Assembly (NCBI GenBank): GCA_026122225.1
Contig: JANEZZ010000467.1
Span: forward strand, 620,001-684,000
DNA length: 64,000 nt
Direction: 5' to 3'
Origin: Heloderma charlesbogerti
Lineage: Eukaryota; Chordata; Lepidosauria; Squamata; Helodermatidae
The translations under genes were made by a program, and so were the position numbers. The notes under the pieces were generated by a model, which was not told the DNA's origin, ran no database searches, and worked only from the letters and a program-made list of their open reading frames with translations. The first letter of the stretch is position 1, and every line of letters starts with the position of its first letter. Positions 39,430-50,519 of the stretch are shown here, piece after piece.

Positions 39430-41600
39430 GAGAGTCCTACCTCATTGTGTGAGTGGACACTGTCTCTTTAAGACTTGTGGTGTGTATGTGTTGTTGATAT
39501 GAATGACAACTGGCTGACACTACTTACACTTACTAGCTGTAGATCAGGGTGTAGATCAGGGATGAGCAGATGTCAGCCTTGTGGGTTCTACTTTGGTTTT
39601 TACTAGAACACTGAAATCCACAACCTGGTGCAAAAGACTTAAAATTAAAGCATTCAGCCCAGGAGTTTGTTTCGAGTCCCAGAGCTGAACAGAGCTCACA
39701 GTCCTTCCATTCAATGATCCACTCTTGGTTTTCATCCCAAGATTTCTTCATTTCATTTCAGCAGTATGATTTAGGGCGGGGGTGTCTATGTCAGGGGAGT
39801 CATTTTCTTGTTGCTATTGTTAAACAGTTGGGAATCAAGAACCTTTGCTGTTCTACTGCAAATTACCTAGAGATCTATCAGTAGATCCAGATTTACCCAT
39901 TCCTGCTATAGGTGGAGAAGCCAGCAGCACAGTAAAGAAATGCAATACATCCTGTTGTTTCTTGATGTTTTGCTTCTTCTTAGAGAAAACAGCACCATCA
40001 TAGACCTTCAAGTCTTTTAAAAAAAACAACACGATCCTTTTCATTTTTACTGACTGAAATTTGCTGTAAATCCTGATCTTCCATTCACAGAGGGTGGTGG
40101 AGGATTTAGAACTCACAATACTTCAAAAAGAAAACACCAAAGCCAAATTATTAAAATGAGATTTAATTCTTCTAAGAAAGGGCCCAACTATGGATTGTAT
40201 TATGTAAAATAAGACAATAACATTTTATGGACTAAGCTCACAATCCAGCCCAAGTTAAACTCTTTTAAGACCCACTTATTTCAGTGGAAGAATTCTTCAA
40301 TGAAAGAAAAGAATTTCTTCAATGAAAGAAAGTCTACCCCCGCCTTACTGCCCATGAAATGTGGCGAGATCAGGAAGGAAGGTAGCGATACTAAAGTGAG
40401 TGACAAAGAATGGCCATTAGAATATATAGGTCCCTTCTAAATGGCCACTGGAATTCATTAAACCCTGCGGGATTGGTTGGTTACACAGTGATTTTTAGTT
40501 ACAGTGTTATAATTCTCACTTTCTGGGAAGTGTTAGTTTTTAAAAAGTCAATGTTGAATAATTAAAAATTAATTATCAGAAAGAAAAATGGTTTCAGAAG
40601 CCAAAATGGAACTGAGAATCAGACATCTTCCCTTTCTTCCTAGCAAGCACAAATGTGCTTGCTGGTTTCACTGGGAGATATCCAAAAGGGACTTCAAAAT
40701 CTTGGAGAGATTCTGCTTCTCCAACTATTGGAGCAGAATAGATGAAAGTAAGAACCCAGCAAAATAATGTTCTACCAACTTGTTTTTTTGCTCTTTATCG
40801 AGAGATTTGGCAGAGAATTGAACTATCCCAAGCGCTGCTCAGGATGTTTTAGTAATGCAATATGCTGATGAGATCATTTAAATTCCCTCCCTTACTTGAA
40901 TCAGCAAATGGGAAGATTGCTCCAGAAATCTTTTGCCTCCCCTGCAAGGTTCTCCTCACCTGTTCTGCAGAACTCTGCTTGGTCCCGCTGAGAAAACCTT
41001 CCCGCCAGTCTTAGATCCTTCTACAGTAGAGCTGGTTCCCAAAATGCAAGAGCGAGACAGATTATCAGAGCTTTGTAGAGCACAGAAATAGCCCATGATC
41101 ACATCACAGGAAAAAAGAATAACCACATTGCTCAACATGCAGGAGCCCACAAATCTCTCGGAGACGGTGTGACACAGCTTGCCTGAAGTTTCCCCCTCTC
41201 TCAACATCCTCCTTCCACCTGCCCCAGGGTGACATTTAGCAGTGTATGCACGGTCAAAAACGCCGGAAACCGCATTAACCATCCAGGCCACAACAAAACT
41301 GATAGCATCTCACGCGTCATTTGCCAGGCCAAGTTTTGTTCATTTGCTGCACAAATTTTCTTAAAACTCGTGAAGAAATTTCTTGCCTTCCACATACTGA
41401 TTACTGTGCAACTTTATTTGATTATTTTCCCAGTTAGATTAAATCAATGATCCATCTAATGGGCCTGCTTTAGATTTAAGGAGGCCCTGGACAAAGTGCT
41501 CTCTGGTGGGCTCTACGATCAATCTGGGGGGTCTCTTCTTCCAAACACCTTTTTATTTTACAAAAAGATGCTGCATGGAGGGGAGGGGAAGCAATTTGGA
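39430..41600. other. Gene-free stretch upstream of the minus-strand Ig gene
   Basis: AT-rich and poor in recognisable repeats, a contrast to the rest of the window. Possible promoter of the minus-strand gene lies just above 39.36 kb; GTCTCTTTAAGAC at 39462-39474 is a small palindrome there. Several 60-110 codon frames on the - strand (39.85-40.12, 40.96-41.29, 41.20-41.40 kb) lack splice or domain support. Confidence 0.45.
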
Positions 41601-41607
41601 TCACAGG

Positions 41608-41802
41608 AACATAAGAAGCTGCCTTATACTGTGTCAGACCACAGGTCCACCTAGCCCAGTATTGTCGACACTGACTGGTAGTGGTTTTCCAGTGTTTCTT
41701 TTTCTAACCCTGTCTGGAGATAGTGAGGACTGAACCTCGGACCTTCTGCTTGCAAAGCATGTGCCCTACCACAGATCCAAAGCTGCTCCCTGGTGATCTA
41801 GG
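41608..41802 (-). mobile_element. SINE-1 copy, reverse orientation
   Basis: AAGCTGCCTTATACTGTGTC, CAGTATTGTCGACACTGACT and CTTGCAAAGCATGTGCCCTA in reverse complement order, with a disrupted body (TTTCTTTTTCTAACCCTGT). Confidence 0.85.
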
Positions 41803-42579
41803 CAGCAGCGCACCAGGTGGACTGTGCAGCCGACACGCACCATTGTCTTGCCCCCCGAGGTCTGTGCATTCCGCCAATGTGTGAAAGATCTCTATTTATT
41901 GAGTGTTGGGAGCACATAAACCTCCTCCCTGACCCAACATGGATAGCTTTGATGTCCATCAGTGGCAGGGATAGGGTGGCTGCTTATGAATCACCAAAAA
42001 AGGACAGAGATTTGCACAAAATTTGCATATGCTAATATATATATATGTCTAGATGCAAATGTATAGGTACCTTAATTGAAACAGAAATATAGCATATCTC
42101 ACCATCATGGGCAGTGTTATGAAAAGGACCATCTAGGCATGGGCTCCAGAACTTTTGAGCAGGGCCCTGGATCTTTACAGCTTCCACAATTGCCATCATC
42201 CTTAATACAAACCTGCTTCTCCTCTCTGAACTCAATTGCCTTATAGTTACTAGGAGACCTTAGGATTCACTCCCTTAGAAGACTAATAGGGAGTGTAGCA
42301 TGAAGGCACTTTTTAAACTAGAGGGGAGACTGCCACTTGTCCTTCCACAGTCTGCTCATTGCTTTCATTAAGACTAGAGTCCAAAATCGCCTAACAGCAC
42401 CACTGTCACCCAGCTTTCACGGAATGTGCCTGACTTTGCAGAGACCTGCCCAGCCAATTGCTACTGGGCAATTGCACTTGTTCCCTGGGCCATTTTAGGT
42501 AGCAAAGCCCTGGCAAGAGGAAGAGCAGGCACATTGGCTGCTCACATATCAAATAGAGTGCCAGAGGCCTTCTGCATCA

Positions 42580-42655
42580 GTTTGTTTATTTATTTCATTT
42601 CTATACCACCCAACAGCCAAAGCTGCCTGGGCAGTTCACATCTGTTGCTTCCTCC
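42580..42655 (-). mobile_element. L2 LINE 3' terminus
   Basis: TTATTTATTTCATTTCTATA, CCACCCAACAGCCAAAGCTG and CCTGGGCAGTTCACA. Confidence 0.75.
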
Positions 42656-43044
42656 AAGTGGCACAGGCCCCTTACTTTGGGGGAACACAGAAGCTGGTTG
42701 CTTGCAAAAAAGGTTTGAATGAGCAGCAGTGTTTGAATTTGGGGCAAGGTAATGTATGAGTGTATGGCTTGCCCTGCTTGCATGTGTCTGGACTCCTTGG
42801 CTCTGCAATCATCTCTCTGGGGTGCACCTGCTTCCCATTTTCAGTTTGCAATTATTTGGTAAATGTTTAAGGTGCCAAAGAGCTCTTTGCTCATCCCAGG
42901 CACTCTTTCAGGCACTCCCCATCTGGATTTGGGCCTGAAAGACCAAGGAAAAGTGTGAGAGAATGGAGGGTAAGTTTTAAGCAAGCACAAATTGGGACAT
43001 TGTATAGTTCTGTCCTGAAAGCAAGTAAGAGGTTACACAGCTTG

Positions 43045-43142
43045 CTTTCTATAAAATTAAAATTATTGTAATTATTTCTAATTATTCACATATATTTGCA
43101 TATGTAAATTAGCATATGCAAATTTGTGCTGTTTTTGCCCTA
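43045..43142 (+). repeat. Repeat-E fragment
   Basis: ATTATTGTAATTATTTCTAA, CATATGCAAATTTGTGCTGT; related to 24645 and 49155. Confidence 0.45.
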
Positions 43143-43596
43143 TGGGCCTGAGCCCTGGATCTTTTTGGTATTTAGCACCACCCCTGCTCACCCTGCTGTG
43201 TCCAGGTGACCTGTATTCCTGCCTGTTCAGTCCACTGTTCAAGTCAGGCGTCCCCAATGTAGCACCTGTGGGGACTTCCAACAGCACCAACAAAGCTTTC
43301 TCCTCCCTACCCTCTTAAAAACAATTTTTCATTAAAACCTTGGAAAGTCTTAGGGCAGTTGTCTTTCTCTCCCTTTCTAGCCTCTATAGCCTTGCTCTTT
43401 CTCTCCCCATTACCCCTTCTCCTTGCTATTCCCCCTGTCTCCAGCCTCGCTATTCCCCCCTCCTCTTTAGCTCACTGGTTTTCCTCCTCCTCGCCTCTAG
43501 CATTGCTCTTTCTCTACCTCTTTGTCTTACTGTTTTCCCCTCCCTCCTAGGCTCTAGCTTTGCTATTTCTCCCCCATCTCTTTACCTTGATGTTTC

Positions 43597-44546
43597 TAGG
43601 GATGTCAGAGAATTCTACCACGGATCTTGGTGAGGCCAAAGGCCAGTGCATTCGGCCCCCCAAAATCTGTGGTGGAAAGGCCTGCCCCCCTGCGGATCCC
43701 CCCCCGGGACGAGACTTACCTGGGGCGGATCTTCCGGGCGGTGGTGGCTCCGGTGGCTGGTCTTCCGGCCGCCGCCGCCATTTCCAGGCTTGTGAAAAAA
43801 AAAAAAGACGTGATAGGCTACATAAAGATTTACATAGCCTATCATGGCTAGGTTTAAAAAAAAAAGAAAAAAAAGACGTGATAGGCTACGTAAATCTTTT
43901 CATAGCCTATCATGGTTGGGGGTAGGTTTTTTTTTAAAAAAGCCCACGTACGCAAATGGCGGCGGCTACGGCCGCCGCCATTTGCGTTCCTTCTTTTTAC
44001 TGTCTTAATCTATGTAAATATTTACGTAGACTATGACAGCGAAAATCAAGGGGAATGCAAATAGCGTAGCGGGCGCTATTTGCATCCCCTTTTAATTCGC
44101 CGTTTTAGCCTACGTAAAGATTTACGTAGGCTAAAACGGTGAATGAAAAAGGGACGCAAATAGCGCCCGGTACGCTATTTGCGTTCCGCTTGGTTTTCGC
44201 CGTCATAGTCTACGTAAATATTTATGTAGATTAAGATGGCCAAAAAGAAGGAACGCAAATGGCGGCAGCCATAGCCGCCGCCATTTGCGTATGCATGTGT
44301 GTGTGTTTTGGGGTTTTTTTACCCAGAGCCCTTCGCGGCCAGAAATCCGGCTGCGGATGGCTCTGGCCTGGCCGGGCCTGGCCGGCTGCTCCACGGAGCT
44401 GCCACGGAGCACAGCCGGCTGTTGGAGGATTCCGGGGGGAGGTACGGAGTGCCTCCCCCCCCGGCCAGGATTCTGGGGGGAGGGACGGAACGCCTCCCCC
44501 CCATCAACATAATCCGTGAAAGGTAAGTCACTTCCGTACATCCCTG
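43597..44546. mobile_element. Palindrome-chain hAT-like element, copy 2 (950 bp, longest)
   Basis: Ends TAGGGATGTC...TACATCCCTG with a perfect 8-bp duplication GATGTTTC at 43589-43596 and 44547-44554, as in hAT elements. Inside are nine palindromes in a row, AT type at about 43811-43844, 43879-43913, 43999-44039, 44096-44143 and 44198-44241 and GC type at 43950-43987, 44050-44090, 44151-44187 and 44250-44291. After the first two AT units they alternate strictly. AT centres are TACGTAAAGATTTACGTA or similar; GC units use GCAAATGGCGGC or GCAAATAGCG. Flanking arms carry GGTGAGGCCAAAGGCC on the left and CCTCCCCCCC twice on the right. No protein. Confidence 0.9.
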
Positions 44547-44559
44547 GATGTTTCTCCCC

Positions 44560-45480
44560 CTGCCAGCCTCTAGTCTTTGCCTTTTTCTCCACTCTACCCC
44601 TTTCTCTTTTGGTTTCTCCCTCCCTCACAGACAGCCTCACTATTTCTCTCCCCCACTCCCCTTTACCCACTTTTGGCTAGCCAGGCCCTCACGGCCACCA
44701 TTATATGACTAGCCACATCCTCCATGGGAGCCATTTTGTGGTGGTGCCCACAGCAGTTCTCAAATTCCCAAATATGCCCACAGGTCCAAAAAGGTTGTGG
44801 ACCCCTGGTTCAGGTGCTAACTTTTGCTGGGCAAGTGTTCTGGTTCTTTATCTTTAAACTGGAATTGAACAGGACAGCGCTTCAGAACAGAGAACAGTCC
44901 TTTGGCAGCTCTTCAAGTAGAAGACTATCTTCTGTGAAAGACGACACATGGCCACCCTAAGGGCTGCCCCACATAGCCTCCCACCCTCTTTACATGTGTT
45001 TTCCATGTGTGTGTAGGTTGTCTGAACTCCCCTTGTTGGGAGTCCCTGTCATGGAACTCCAACGTCATGTCTAGTCACACTTTAAGTAATGATATCTGAG
45101 TGTTGACACCTCCAAATTATTCTGAGCAAACCACTGCCCTGCCCTATGGCTATCCCTCACTCCCCAGCTTCCTTTAAGCAGGCTGTTCAAAATCCTCTGC
45201 CTCACTAGGAAGGAATGGCACCATAAATCCTTCTCAGAGGAGGGGACGGGGAAGCTTCCTTCCAGCAGCCTGAAATATGCATAAAGTAGCTTTAAAATAA
45301 ACAGCAATAGCCACCTTATGTCATGCCCTCCATTCCTGCACCCTCCTTCACTATCTGGGGTCCTGTGGTGGCTCTTTGCTGACAAGACTGCAGGCCTCTT
45401 TAAGGGCCTGGGCTGGCCACACCTGTTGCCAAATCCTTCCCTGCAACCCACATGCCTAGTAGTGTGAGACGGAAATGCAC
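44560..45480. other. No gene recognised
   Basis: Pyrimidine-rich CTCTCCCTCCC-type sequence continuing from 43.36 kb, then mixed sequence; possible pieces of old elements near 44.75-44.95 kb (TTTATCTTTAAACTGGAATT, as at 24.5 kb in reverse). Confidence 0.35.
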
Positions 45481-45484
45481 AAAG

Positions 45485-45569
45485 GAAGCACTGAAACCAC
45501 TCACCGTCCCTCCGCAGCAGGCACAGCTCCTCTGGGCCTGTTGGAAAGCTTCAGCCGGCTCTCTGCCTG

Positions 45570-45601
<32 letters not shown>

Positions 45602-45745
45602 TAGCAATGATGACAAAGAGGATGGATGATAAGCAATAGCAGCTGGTGAGAATGGCGGTGAGGAGGCAGAGGTGGTGAGGGAGAAGGGGGCCTGTCAGGG
45701 GCGTCTTGCTCAAGGATCTTCAAAAACCTGAAGCTGGCACCGGCT
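45485..45745. mobile_element. Relative of the 34.7-kb hAT-like MITE, incomplete
   Basis: Right side TCTTGCTCAAGGATCTTCAA, AAACCTGAAGCTGGCACCGG resembles 35033-35071. Contains an (AAGC)n run at 45570-45600. Confidence 0.55.
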
Positions 45746-45817
45746 TTTCATAGCCTTAGCACAGTTCTTAGAGAAGAGGCATCCCTTTTCTAGCCATTAA
45801 AAGCCACTAGCCCACTA

Positions 45818-45950
45818 GTCCAACCTGGTGCCCTCCGGATGCTTTTGATCACAATTCCCATCACCCCTAGCTGGGCAATGGTCAAGGAGGAAAGGAACTG
45901 TGGTCCAAATTTTTTTGGAGAACACCAGGTTGGGGGAAGGCTGAATTAGC
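45818..45950. mobile_element. Foldback-120 element
   Basis: GTCCAACCTGGTGCCCTCCG and GAACACCAGGTTGGGGGAAG arms, with CAATTCCCATCACCCCTAGC in the left inner arm. Confidence 0.75.
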
Positions 45951-45969
45951 CTAATGCAAGGGGCATCTT

Positions 45970-46212
45970 GCAGAGAGCCAGCGTGGTGTAGCGGCGAGAG
46001 TGTTGGACTGGGAGTTGGGAGGTCCGGGTTCTAGTCCCCACTCGGCCATGGAAGCTCACTGGGTGACTTTGGGCCAGTCACAGCCTCTCAGCCCAGCCTA
46101 CCTCACAGGGTTGTTGTTGTGAGGATAAAATGGAGAGGAGGAGGATTATGTATGCCGCCTTGGGTTCCTTAAGGAGGAAAAAAGGCGGAATACAAATGAA
46201 ATAAATAAATAT
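45970..46212 (+). mobile_element. SINE-2, complete
   Basis: GAGCCAGCGTGGTGTAGCGG, CCGGGTTCTAGTCCCCACTC, GTGACTTTGGGCCAGTCACA, GGTTGTTGTTGTGAGGATAA and AATGAAATAAATAAATA tail. Less diverged than the 13.3-kb copy. Confidence 0.9.
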
Positions 46213-46283
46213 ACTTTTTACCAGTTTTGGCCTCCCATTAATCCTGAATCTTTTATAGTCAGAGTCACCAGGATTTAAGGCAG

Positions 46284-46668
46284 GGGTTGGGAACCTCCAG
46301 ATATGGCCCACAGGGGCCTCCACTTCTGGCCTGCCAGTCTCTCCCCAGGCCTCCTTTCCCCTCCTGATGAGCTCTAATCCTTGATCCACTGAATTGAACT
46401 TCCCCTCCTCATGATCGCTCTCTGCCCCACACTGCTCAGCAGACTGGAGACCACACTGTGCTGCATGGTAAGAAAGGGTGCCCCCTTTACACCACGTAGC
46501 ATCAAAGTAAAATGAGCTTCCATGGAGAAGGAGATGCCTCTCTCCCTCTGTGGGCAGTTCACTGCATTTCCGTGTTCTGTGTGTGTGAATGTGATGCGTG
46601 TGTGTATGCTTGCCTCTACTATTTGCCCCCAAACTGCCCTCTAGATAGAAAGTTACCCCATCCCTGCT
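46284..46668. mobile_element. Probable hAT-like MITE
   Basis: Ends CAGGGGTTGGGAACC and ACCCCATCCCTG are inverted; interior non-coding with CTGCTCAGCAGACTGGAG. No exact flanking duplication (ATTTAAGG / CTGTAAGG). Confidence 0.55.
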
Positions 46669-47094
46669 GTAAGGGATCCCTAAAAGCTCATTTAGACCAA
46701 CTTTACATTCATCATTACTTAGCGTCCCTGTCAGAATATCGTTATCCTGTCTGTTCCTCATCAAAAAACAAAAATTGCCACTGAGGACCAAATTGGATAT
46801 GATGGGAGCAGCCATGTTTGTTGTTGAGGTGTCTGCCCCATTCAAAGTTTGTCTTTTTTATTGCAAAATTCTTGCAGGCTGTGTGTCTAGTTTTAAAGGG
46901 GACACATGGGTGAGGGGAGCTGAGTCCCATCTCCCCCCTTGCCTCCCCATGTTTTATAAGTTGCGACACTTTTGTCCCACTTGTAGTATTGAAGCTGGGC
47001 TGGGAGAAAATCTCATACGATATATGCTATGTAATCCTGTACCTGTTTCCAGAAAGGGTGGACTATGGAGGTGCTCGTGAGGAATGGGGGATGA

Positions 47095-47340
47095 CACACT
47101 GAAGGAAAATAAAGCAGGCATTGACATGGTTTGTACATAACGGCAACCCAGAGTCTGGGTTATTGAAATGTGACTTGTTGAATTGTAGGTTGTCGTTATG
47201 TGTGAACCCTGCACTATGTTAACTATGGTTTGTTAATCACGAACAACACAGAGTTCACAACCCAACTACAAAACATGGGTTCTCTTCCTAGATTGTTTAT
47301 GGTTAACAACTCATAGTTAAACCATAGGGCAGGGATCACA
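47095..47340. mobile_element. Small inverted-repeat element (GGTTGTCGTTATGTGTGAAC type)
   Basis: Arms AACGGCAACCCAGAGT and GGTTGTCGTTATGTGTGAAC with CTATGGTTTGTTAATC / GATTGTTTATGGTTAAC. Related ends at 47.60 kb (GGTTGTCATTACATGCGAAC) and 63.69 kb. Confidence 0.55.
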
Positions 47341-47374
47341 CATAATGACAATTCAATGATAACCTGGGCATTTT

Positions 47375-47580
47375 AGGCTTTTAGCTCTCTTGTTTTAAAT
47401 CTGTTATTGGATTCCAAATCTATGCATTGCTGTAGGTTTTATTCTGGCTTTTACTTCATTTTATACTGTAGTTTTATAATTTACATTTTTATCATTTATA
47501 CTGTATTTTATGGTTTTAATTGTTGGGAATCACCCAGAGAGCTTTGAATATTGGATGGTACAGAAATGTCATAAACAAAC
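47375..47580 (+). mobile_element. L2 LINE 3' UTR
   Basis: GCATTGCTGTAGGTTTTATT, TATTTTATGGTTTTAATTGT, CACCCAGAGAGCTTTGAATA and a CATAAACAAACAAA tail; same order as at 26.8-26.99 kb. Confidence 0.8.
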
Positions 47581-47989
47581 AAACCCATACTTGGCCCATA
47601 CTCTGGGTTGTCATTACATGCGAACCAGGCCATTCTGTTCTCATTTCAACAAAGGACATGAGGAGGAAGAGAAGCTGAGGAAATTAGTGCCTTCTCATGA
47701 CACACAAGAGGTGTGTTGCTGCTGTTTTCTTTCCACAATAAGCCCTAGTTTCTATGGCTTCATCGAAAGGAGAATAGCCCATCTCCCCTTTCTTCCTCTT
47801 TCTTTCCACAGAAAAAAGTCACCCTTCACTTGTTAACCAGACTTGCTATCTTTTATTCTTAATTAAGCAAATTCATTCTGAAACAACTTTGCAATAAAAA
47901 ATGCAAAATTTGAAGTGAGAGTGAATGAGTTCAAAAGTTCAGCTTTATTAAGGAACCAAATTTGTTGATACTGCCAATATTATTACAGT

Positions 47990-48322
47990 ACTTACTGCAT
48001 TTATATGCTGCCTTTCCTCCAAGCAGCTCAAGGTGGCATACATACATGGCTCCCTCCTACCATTTTAACCTGCCAATAGCCCTGTCAGGCAGGGTAGCCA
48101 AGCCTTCCCCAACCTGGTGCCCTCCAGATGTTTGGGACTAAACTCCTACCAGCCTCAGCCAGGATGGCCAATGGGCAGGAATGCTGGGAGGTATAGTCCA
48201 AAACATCTGGAGGGCACCAGGTTGGGAAAGACTGGGGTAGACTGAGAGAGATAGTGCTTGTCCCAATGAGTGTCATGGCTGAGAGTGTATTTGAATCCAG
48301 GTCTCCTCAGTCCTTGATGATA
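47990..48322 (-). mobile_element. SINE-2 copy split by a foldback-120 element
   Basis: CTGCATTTATATGCTGCCTT to CTGTCAGGCAGGGTAG, interrupted, then TAGACTGAGAGAGATAGTGC and TTTGAATCCAGGTCTCCTCA. Confidence 0.75.
48087..48238. mobile_element. Foldback-120 element inside a SINE
   Basis: CAACCTGGTGCCCTCCAGAT and ATCTGGAGGGCACCAGGTTG are a perfect 20-bp inverted pair, the best-kept arms of this family here. The flanking SINE bases GGGTAG / GGTAG may be a target duplication. Confidence 0.88.
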
Positions 48323-48337
48323 CCCTAACCATGGTAT

Positions 48338-48782
48338 ACAGGTTCAGAGGAGTGCAACCAGGATGGTCAGGGGTATGGAAAACAAGTTCTATGAGGAAAG
48401 GTGGAAGAGACTGAGTAAAATTAGCCTGGAGAAGAAAAGAATGTGGGAGGACACGGTAGCACTCTTCAAAAAACATGTGAATGGCTCCCACACTGAAGAG
48501 GGCAAAGACATGATCTTTATTGCTCCAAAGAGCAGGGCTAGATATGATGGGCTTAAGATACAGGAGGGTAGACTTTGGCTGAACATTAGGAGAAACGTCT
48601 TAACAGTAAGAACAGTTTGACAGCAGAACCAATTACCTAGAGGACTGGTGAGCTCTCCTTCACTGGAGGTCTTCACACAGGGGGTGGACAACCTTCTATT
48701 GGGGATGCTCTAGCTCTGGTTTTCCTGCATTGAGCAGGAGGTTGGATTAGATGGCCTACAAGACCCCATCAGCTCTATGAGA
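48338..48782 (+). pseudogene. CR1 LINE 3' fragment
   Basis: Reads [56 protein letters not shown], then after a frameshift the 3' end TGAGCAGGAGGTTGGATTAG and TCAGCTCTATGA. Degenerate and 5' truncated. Confidence 0.88.
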
Positions 48783-49132
48783 GCTTTTGTACATGAGGCA
48801 TTTATTGTATGCTTGTGATTCCTTACTCATGGTTGTTTATGGGTTCTTTAGATGACATCAAGATCCTCTGTTTTCGCTTTTGTTTTTTAGGAGCGCTTTC
48901 CCAGTTTTTTGTTTTTGTTTTAGGGTGAGGAAAATGGAGTATTATTTGCAAAAGCAGAAGAAAACATTTTTCCTATTTGTGTTATTGCATTATTCTGCTA
49001 TAGCACAGCACCACCTAGAGGCTATGTAGCAGAAAAGCAAGAAAGGAAAAGCTCTTTGTGTAGAGCTCAGATCTCAATTCTGCGTCAAAACCAAAAGTAG
49101 ATATAGCAGAGTAACAGCCTTGTGTAGAAAGC
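48783..49132 (+). mobile_element. MITE-A copy 3
   Basis: Left end GAGCTTTTGTACATGAGGCA directly follows the CR1 tail. Interior CACAGCACCACCTAGAGGCT and GATCTCAATTCTGCGTCAAA. Right end CAGCCTTGTGTAGAAAGCC. This copy shows best that both ends of the family are inverted. Confidence 0.72.
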
Positions 49133-49154
49133 CTGCAGGTCAGTCTTCCCCACT

Positions 49155-49292
49155 ATGGTGAAATACATTGTATTCCTATTAAATTTATAGTAATTCTTTC
49201 AAAATTTGTGTCTATTCAGATCAATCAGCACATGCAAATTGTATGGAAAGAAATGTCATCTTTTGTTCTCTTTTTTGGTGATGTGGCCACTG
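49155..49292 (+). repeat. Repeat-E fragment
   Basis: GGTGAAATACATTGTATTCC, CAGCACATGCAAATTGTATG, CATCTTTTGTTCTC. Confidence 0.5.
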
Positions 49293-49339
49293 TAGTACAA
49301 CATCTGGAGATCCACAGATTCCCCATCTGTGGATTAAAT

Positions 49340-50105
49340 GTACATAGAAAATAATTGCCCTTGAATATCACCAGATTAAGATCCATAGGACTGTGCAAAT
49401 AAATACTTCAAACAATCGTAGTGACTGGGGCCTAGGAGAGCAGTGTTTTCAGAACACTGCTCTCCCACTGTCATTTCCCCCTCTAATTCTTCACTGACAA
49501 GAAATGAGCATCATAAGGGTTTACAGAAACCACAAATGTAAAGTTGCTTTTCTGCAAACTTTTTTTTACCCGCTGTATTTGCAATGACTTTCAGAAGAAT
49601 ATTCTATAAAAAACATGGTACGAACAACAGGAAAGCAAAGGAAAACCACAATTAACTTTAGATTCGGTGGTGTGTTGGACATCATATTAGTGCTACATGT
49701 TATGGCATGTTATGGCAACATTGTGTCTGAAACTAAGGAAACATCAGCTGATTACTTAGTATTGCCCAACCACCAATAGATTTTACAGGACTACCAAAGA
49801 GATACAATAAAATTGATTCTATTGTTTGTTCCCCCCATTTCCCCAATTCCCCAAAGCATCTCTAATCTTATTAGTAGCCGCAACTCTTGCAAGATTTAGC
49901 TGGCCTGATTACAACAGAAACGGCAGGGTTCCTGAGGTTAATGTATAGCAATTAACCTGCCTGAAAGTAGTAGGAGAAAGAGAATTCAAGTGCTGCAAAA
50001 TTGCTATAACTCAGTAGTGCAATACTGCGATACTGTGTCCATGAAATAGCACTTCTGAAAAAGGCAATAACCCAACTACAGATTTTGACGGATGGATTTG
50101 TTTAG
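49340..50105. other. Gene-free AT-rich stretch
   Basis: GAGAGCAGTGTTTTCAGAACACTGCTCTCCC around 49446 is a strong hairpin (arms GAGAGCAGTGTTTT / AGAACACTGCTCTC). Nothing else recognised. Confidence 0.5.
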
Positions 50106-50109
50106 CAGA

Positions 50110-50149
50110 TTTGCTATAGCTCAGTGGTAGAGCATATGCTTTGCATCCA

Positions 50150-50184
<35 letters not shown>

Positions 50185-50189
50185 GTCTG

Positions 50190-50231
<42 letters not shown>

Positions 50232-50438
50232 ATCACATTTCTATACTGCCCAATAGTCGAAGCTCTCTGGGTGGTTCGGGATTAAGAAGGTCCCAGGTTC
50301 AATCCCCGACATCTGCAAGTAGAGCTAAGAAAGAATCCTGCCTGAAACCCCAGAGAGCCGCTACCCGTCAGTGTCGACAATACTGGGCTAGGCGGACCAA
50401 GGGTCCAGCTCAGTATAAGGCAGCTTCCTTGTTCCTAT
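50110..50438 (+). mobile_element. SINE-1 copy split by an L2 tail and tetranucleotide array
   Basis: GCTATAGCTCAGTGGTAGAG, CATATGCTTTGCAT stop at 50144; AAGGTCCCAGGTTCAATCCC resumes near 50288, then CCGTCAGTGTCGACAATACT and AGTATAAGGCAGCTTCC. Confidence 0.85.
50144..50286 (-). mobile_element. Very short L2 3' end with (CTGT/CTAT)n array
   Basis: (CTGT)n then (CTAT)n, 50148-50231, abuts CATTTCTATACTGCCCAATA and GTCGAAGCTCTCTGGGTGG, the reverse complement of the L2 3' hairpin. The array sits where the LINE tail repeats should be, so it probably grew from the tail. Confidence 0.75.
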
Positions 50439-50519
50439 TGATTACATTTGGATCACATCCTTACATAAGAAGAGCTGAGCTGGATCAGACCTTGATCCAG
50501 GAAGCTTTGAATAGCATCC

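Noticed and set aside
39853..40116. Minus-strand 87-codon frame with a CEWKIRIYSKF start, considered as another Ig exon
   Set aside because: No Ig core pattern, no clear acceptor, and the next exon's phase gives no support.
40956..41395. Minus-strand frames with signal-peptide-like hydrophobic starts
   Set aside because: No good donor follows and the phases do not link to the Ig-like exon; the 39.36-kb exon is a better first exon.
43615..44670. Open frames across the palindrome-chain element, some repeating VIGYxxIYxAYHG-type peptides
   Set aside because: The repeated peptides come from translating the AT palindromes in different frames; same at 18.5-18.8 and 53.1-53.8 kb.
50141..50232. CRISPR-like regular short repeats
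   Set aside because: Simple tetranucleotide microsatellite in a vertebrate genome, no spacers.
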